A program made the translations under genes and the position numbers. A stretch of 7,382 bases of DNA from RUG626 sp964411785 (lineage in GTDB: Bacteria; Bacillota; Clostridia; Oscillospirales; Oscillospiraceae), in NCBI GenBank assembly GCA_964411785.1, contig CAYPMJ010000102.1, forward strand, positions 1 to 7,382. Direction: 5' to 3'. The notes under the pieces are model-generated. The model was not told where the DNA came from, did not search any database, and was given only the letters and a program-made list of their open reading frames with translations. Below, piece after piece: positions 5,729-7,382 of the stretch; positions within the stretch are counted from its first letter, which is position 1, and each line of letters starts with the position of its first letter.

Positions 5729-5740
5729 GATCTGCGGATC
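5729..5740. repeat. Short imperfect palindrome upstream of the MFS promoter
   Basis: GATCTGCGGATC reads as GATC-N-GC-N-GATC, palindromic except for one mismatched pair. It lies about 80 bases before the predicted start of the MFS gene. It may be part of a regulatory region or chance. Confidence 0.35.
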
Positions 5741-5767
5741 TAAATCTTTTCAGAATATTAAGATTTA
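5741..5767. promoter_or_regulatory. Inverted repeat upstream of the MFS promoter (possible activator site)
   Basis: TAAATCTT (5741-5748) and AAGATTTA (5760-5767) are perfect 8-bp inverted arms separated by 11 bp. The centre is about 61 bases before the predicted transcription start and 12 bp clear of the -35 box. That is a usual position for an activator site. As RNA it would be a weak AT hairpin, and it lies after the tRNA terminator. Confidence 0.5.
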
Positions 5768-5779
5768 TTTACAACTCTA

Positions 5780-5808
5780 TGGACAAAGTAAAGATAAACT
5801 GATATAAT
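5780..5808 (+). promoter_or_regulatory. Promoter of the GPH/MFS transporter gene
   Basis: TGGACA (5780-5785), 17 bases, then a perfect TATAAT (5803-5808), preceded by TG in extended -10 position (5800-5801). The predicted start is near 5815, leaving about 73 nt of untranslated leader before ATG 5888. This also rules out the in-frame TTG at 5810 as the start codon. Confidence 0.85.
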
Positions 5809-5872
5809 ATTGCACAAGTCAGGGAAGCCTCCGCGCGTTCTTATTGTATCGGCTGACAAATTATTAATCTAT

Positions 5873-5878
5873 GAGGTG
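5873..5878 (+). promoter_or_regulatory. Ribosome binding site that sets the MFS start
   Basis: GAGGTG lies nine bases before ATG 5888. The longer in-frame reading from TTG 5810 has no such site and begins at the predicted transcription start, so the start is ATG 5888. Confidence 0.85.
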
Positions 5879-5887
5879 CCAAATACC

Positions 5888-7351
5888 ATGAAAAAGGATA
5901 TCTGGAGCAGCCCGCTTGCCGGATCAAAGGTGAAGGGCGATGAGGTGAAGCTGCCGGAGATGCTCATAGGCTATCTCATCGGCCCATTCGGGGCGCTGCT
6001 CTCATCGGGGATCTTCACAAGCTTTCTGAACAAGTATTTTACCGACGTCCTGAGACTTGATACCGGGTTTCTCTCGGCGCTTCAGCTCATATCCACCGTG
6101 CTCATCGTCGCGGCAAACCTCGTGGTGGGACAGCTTATAGAGCGCACAAGGACCATGGCCGGGAAGGCCAGACCCTGGGTGCTGCTCTCGGCGCTGACGC
6201 TGAGCGTGGCAAGCGTCCTCATGTTCATTGTCCCATTTAAAAGCGAGACGGCGAAGATGATCTGGATCGCCATCGCATATAACCTCTATTACGCCGTCGC
6301 CTACCCGATTTACAACACGGCAAATTCAACTCTCATCCCCGTATCCACCCGCAACAGCCAGAAGCGCGGGGTGCTGGCGTCGTTTACCAACGTTGCCGGA
6401 CTTGGCGTCATGGGCGCGGGGTCCATGGTGTTCCCGATACTTGTGTCAAACGTCATGAAGGAGAACCAGGGGACGTGGTTCATCGTCATGCTGGCCGTGG
6501 CGATATTCTCCGCCCTCACCATATACCTGCAGTTCATGTTCACCCGCGAGCGCGTCACCGAGGAGCTCATGAAGAAGGGTGAGAAGTCCGGCGAGCACGA
6601 GACGGTGTCCATGGGCCGTCAGCTAAGGGCCGTCACCGGCGAGAAGTGGTGGTGGCTCATCATCATCTTCTACATGGTGTTCCAGTGGTCGGGGGCGATG
6701 AAGAACGGCTCCATGAGCTACTTCTGCCAGTGGGTGGTGGACAGCTCCCTTGTGGGGGGAGATTACGGCGTGGCGCAGACGATACTGGCCGTTCTCGGCG
6801 CGATACCGATGGCCGTGGCGGCGCTTTTTGTGGTGCCGCTCTCAAACAGGTTTACAAAGCGCGTGGTGGTGTGCGCCGGCATGCTTGTGGGCGTGGCCGG
6901 GGGCATCATAGCTGCGCTTGGCAATGGCAGCCTCGTCGTCGTCGGAATCGGCGTGGCGCTAAAGTGCCTGGGCTCATCTCCCGCGGCGTATCTCATCCTT
7001 GCGATGCTGGCGGACGTCATTGACCACATAGAGTTTAAATACGGCATCCGCACCGACGGACTTACAATGTCCCTCTACAGCTCAATCATGGTTGCGGCGA
7101 CGCCTGTCTGCAACGCAATATTCATGGCGATGCTGGGCGCGTCGGGGTACGAGGCCCCGCCGGAGGGCGCGGCCGAGGAGGCCGTGAGGGCTATGACACA
7201 GTCGGCCTCCACAAAAAGCGCAATCTCGGTGAGCTATATCTGGATAGAGACAATCGGCTACGCCGTCTGTGCGCTGCTCATATTCCTCTTCACGGTTGAG
7301 AAGAACCTGCCGGAGGAGCAGAAGGCCATAGCGGCGAGAAAGAGCGCCTGA
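5888..7351 (+). CDS. GPH-family (MelB-like) MFS sugar/glycoside transporter
   Basis: The product is a 487-residue, roughly 12-helix carrier of the glycoside-pentoside-hexuronide:cation symporter family (COG2211/MelB type), predicted to import a sugar, glycoside or uronide. Family marks are RTRTMAGKARPW at 86-97 (loop 2-3 signature), STRNSQKRG at 153-161, and the helix-11 block MLADVIDHIEFKYGIRTDG (373-391), with Lys384 at the place of the conserved MelB lysine. The usual acidic cation-site residues of helix II look absent. The segment IVAANLVVG (73-81) stands where MelB has DAINDPIMG, and Asn143 stands where helix IV has a sugar-binding Asp. This alignment was done by eye. Coupling ion and substrate are therefore uncertain. 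The gene has a strong promoter and a possible activator site. The window ends 31 bases after the stop, so a linked glycoside hydrolase, common beside such genes, cannot be seen. Confidence 0.9.
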   Translation: MKKDIWSSPLAGSKVKGDEVKLPEMLIGYLIGPFGALLSSGIFTSFLNKYFTDVLRLDTGFLSALQLISTVLIVAANLVVGQLIERTRTMAGKARPWVLLSALTLSVASVLMFIVPFKSETAKMIWIAIAYNLYYAVAYPIYNTANSTLIPVSTRNSQKRGVLASFTNVAGLGVMGAGSMVFPILVSNVMKENQGTWFIVMLAVAIFSALTIYLQFMFTRERVTEELMKKGEKSGEHETVSMGRQLRAVTGEKWWWLIIIFYMVFQWSGAMKNGSMSYFCQWVVDSSLVGGDYGVAQTILAVLGAIPMAVAALFVVPLSNRFTKRVVVCAGMLVGVAGGIIAALGNGSLVVVGIGVALKCLGSSPAAYLILAMLADVIDHIEFKYGIRTDGLTMSLYSSIMVAATPVCNAIFMAMLGASGYEAPPEGAAEEAVRAMTQSASTKSAISVSYIWIETIGYAVCALLIFLFTVEKNLPEEQKAIAARKSA

Positions 7352-7363
7352 CCTCAATTTACT

Positions 7364-7382
7364 GTGAATGCCGAGCCTTCAC
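7364..7382 (+). terminator. Possible hairpin after the MFS gene, at window edge
   Basis: GTGAATGC (7364-7371), loop CGA, and GCCTTCAC (7375-7382) can form an 8-bp stem with one mismatch, 12 bases after the stop codon. Any following T run is outside the window, so it may be a terminator stem or nothing. Confidence 0.3.

Noticed and set aside
5455..5730. Plus-strand open frames across the tRNA-Pro leader, giving repeated Pro-Gly/Ser-Gly peptides
   Set aside because: They run through the tRNA gene and its terminator. The apparent protein repeat is only the translation of the 11-bp array.
5816..5887. A riboswitch or attenuator in the 73-nt leader of the MFS gene
   Set aside because: Only a five-bp pairing (GTCAG/CTGAC, 5818-5822 with 5853-5857) was found. 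There is no terminator-like stem with a T run and no recognised riboswitch core.

Overview
The window looks like a chromosomal segment from a fairly GC-rich, low-oxygen Gram-positive (Clostridia-type, possibly an Oscillospiraceae gut bacterium). This rests on sigma-A-like promoters (TTGCAA/TATACT, TGGACA/TATAAT), strong GGAGGTG-type ribosome binding sites, CCA encoded in both tRNA genes, and protein families common in Clostridia. The taxonomic placement is an inference from style, not a database match.

Layout. Positions 1-54 are the 3' end of tRNA-Gly(CCC), followed by a long hairpin (86-127) and a three-copy 12-bp tandem repeat (152-187). On the minus strand, 195-1604 encodes a MATE-family efflux protein with its own promoter (1640-1667), whose -10 box sits at the centre of an inverted repeat. 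Further upstream on the minus strand is an operon read from about 5415 down to 1728. It consists of a 30-codon leader ORF (5290-5382), then two half-size ABC exporter subunits (3521-5293 and 1728-3506). The leader stop and the first ABC start overlap as ATGA. The two ABC proteins carry complementary motif defects, as expected for a heterodimeric exporter with one degenerate and one consensus ATP site.

A divergent control region at 5380-5600 separates this operon from plus-strand genes. A palindromic TTGCAA can serve as the -35 box in both directions. The plus-strand promoter drives tRNA-Pro(UGG) (5591-5666) through an unusually long leader of about 110 nt. That leader holds eight tandem 11-bp units, and the last unit is the 5' acceptor strand of the tRNA itself. 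A near-perfect intrinsic terminator follows (5671-5707).

On the plus strand, 5888-7351 encodes a GPH-type (melibiose-permease-like) MFS transporter behind a strong promoter (5780-5808), with an 8-bp-arm inverted repeat just upstream. All four proteins of clear family are membrane transporters: two export systems (MATE, ABC pair) in one direction and a probable sugar/glycoside carrier in the other. No integrase, transposase, CRISPR array or new multigene enzymatic system is visible. The most unusual items are the tRNA-leader repeat array, the coupled leader ORF and the shared divergent promoter.
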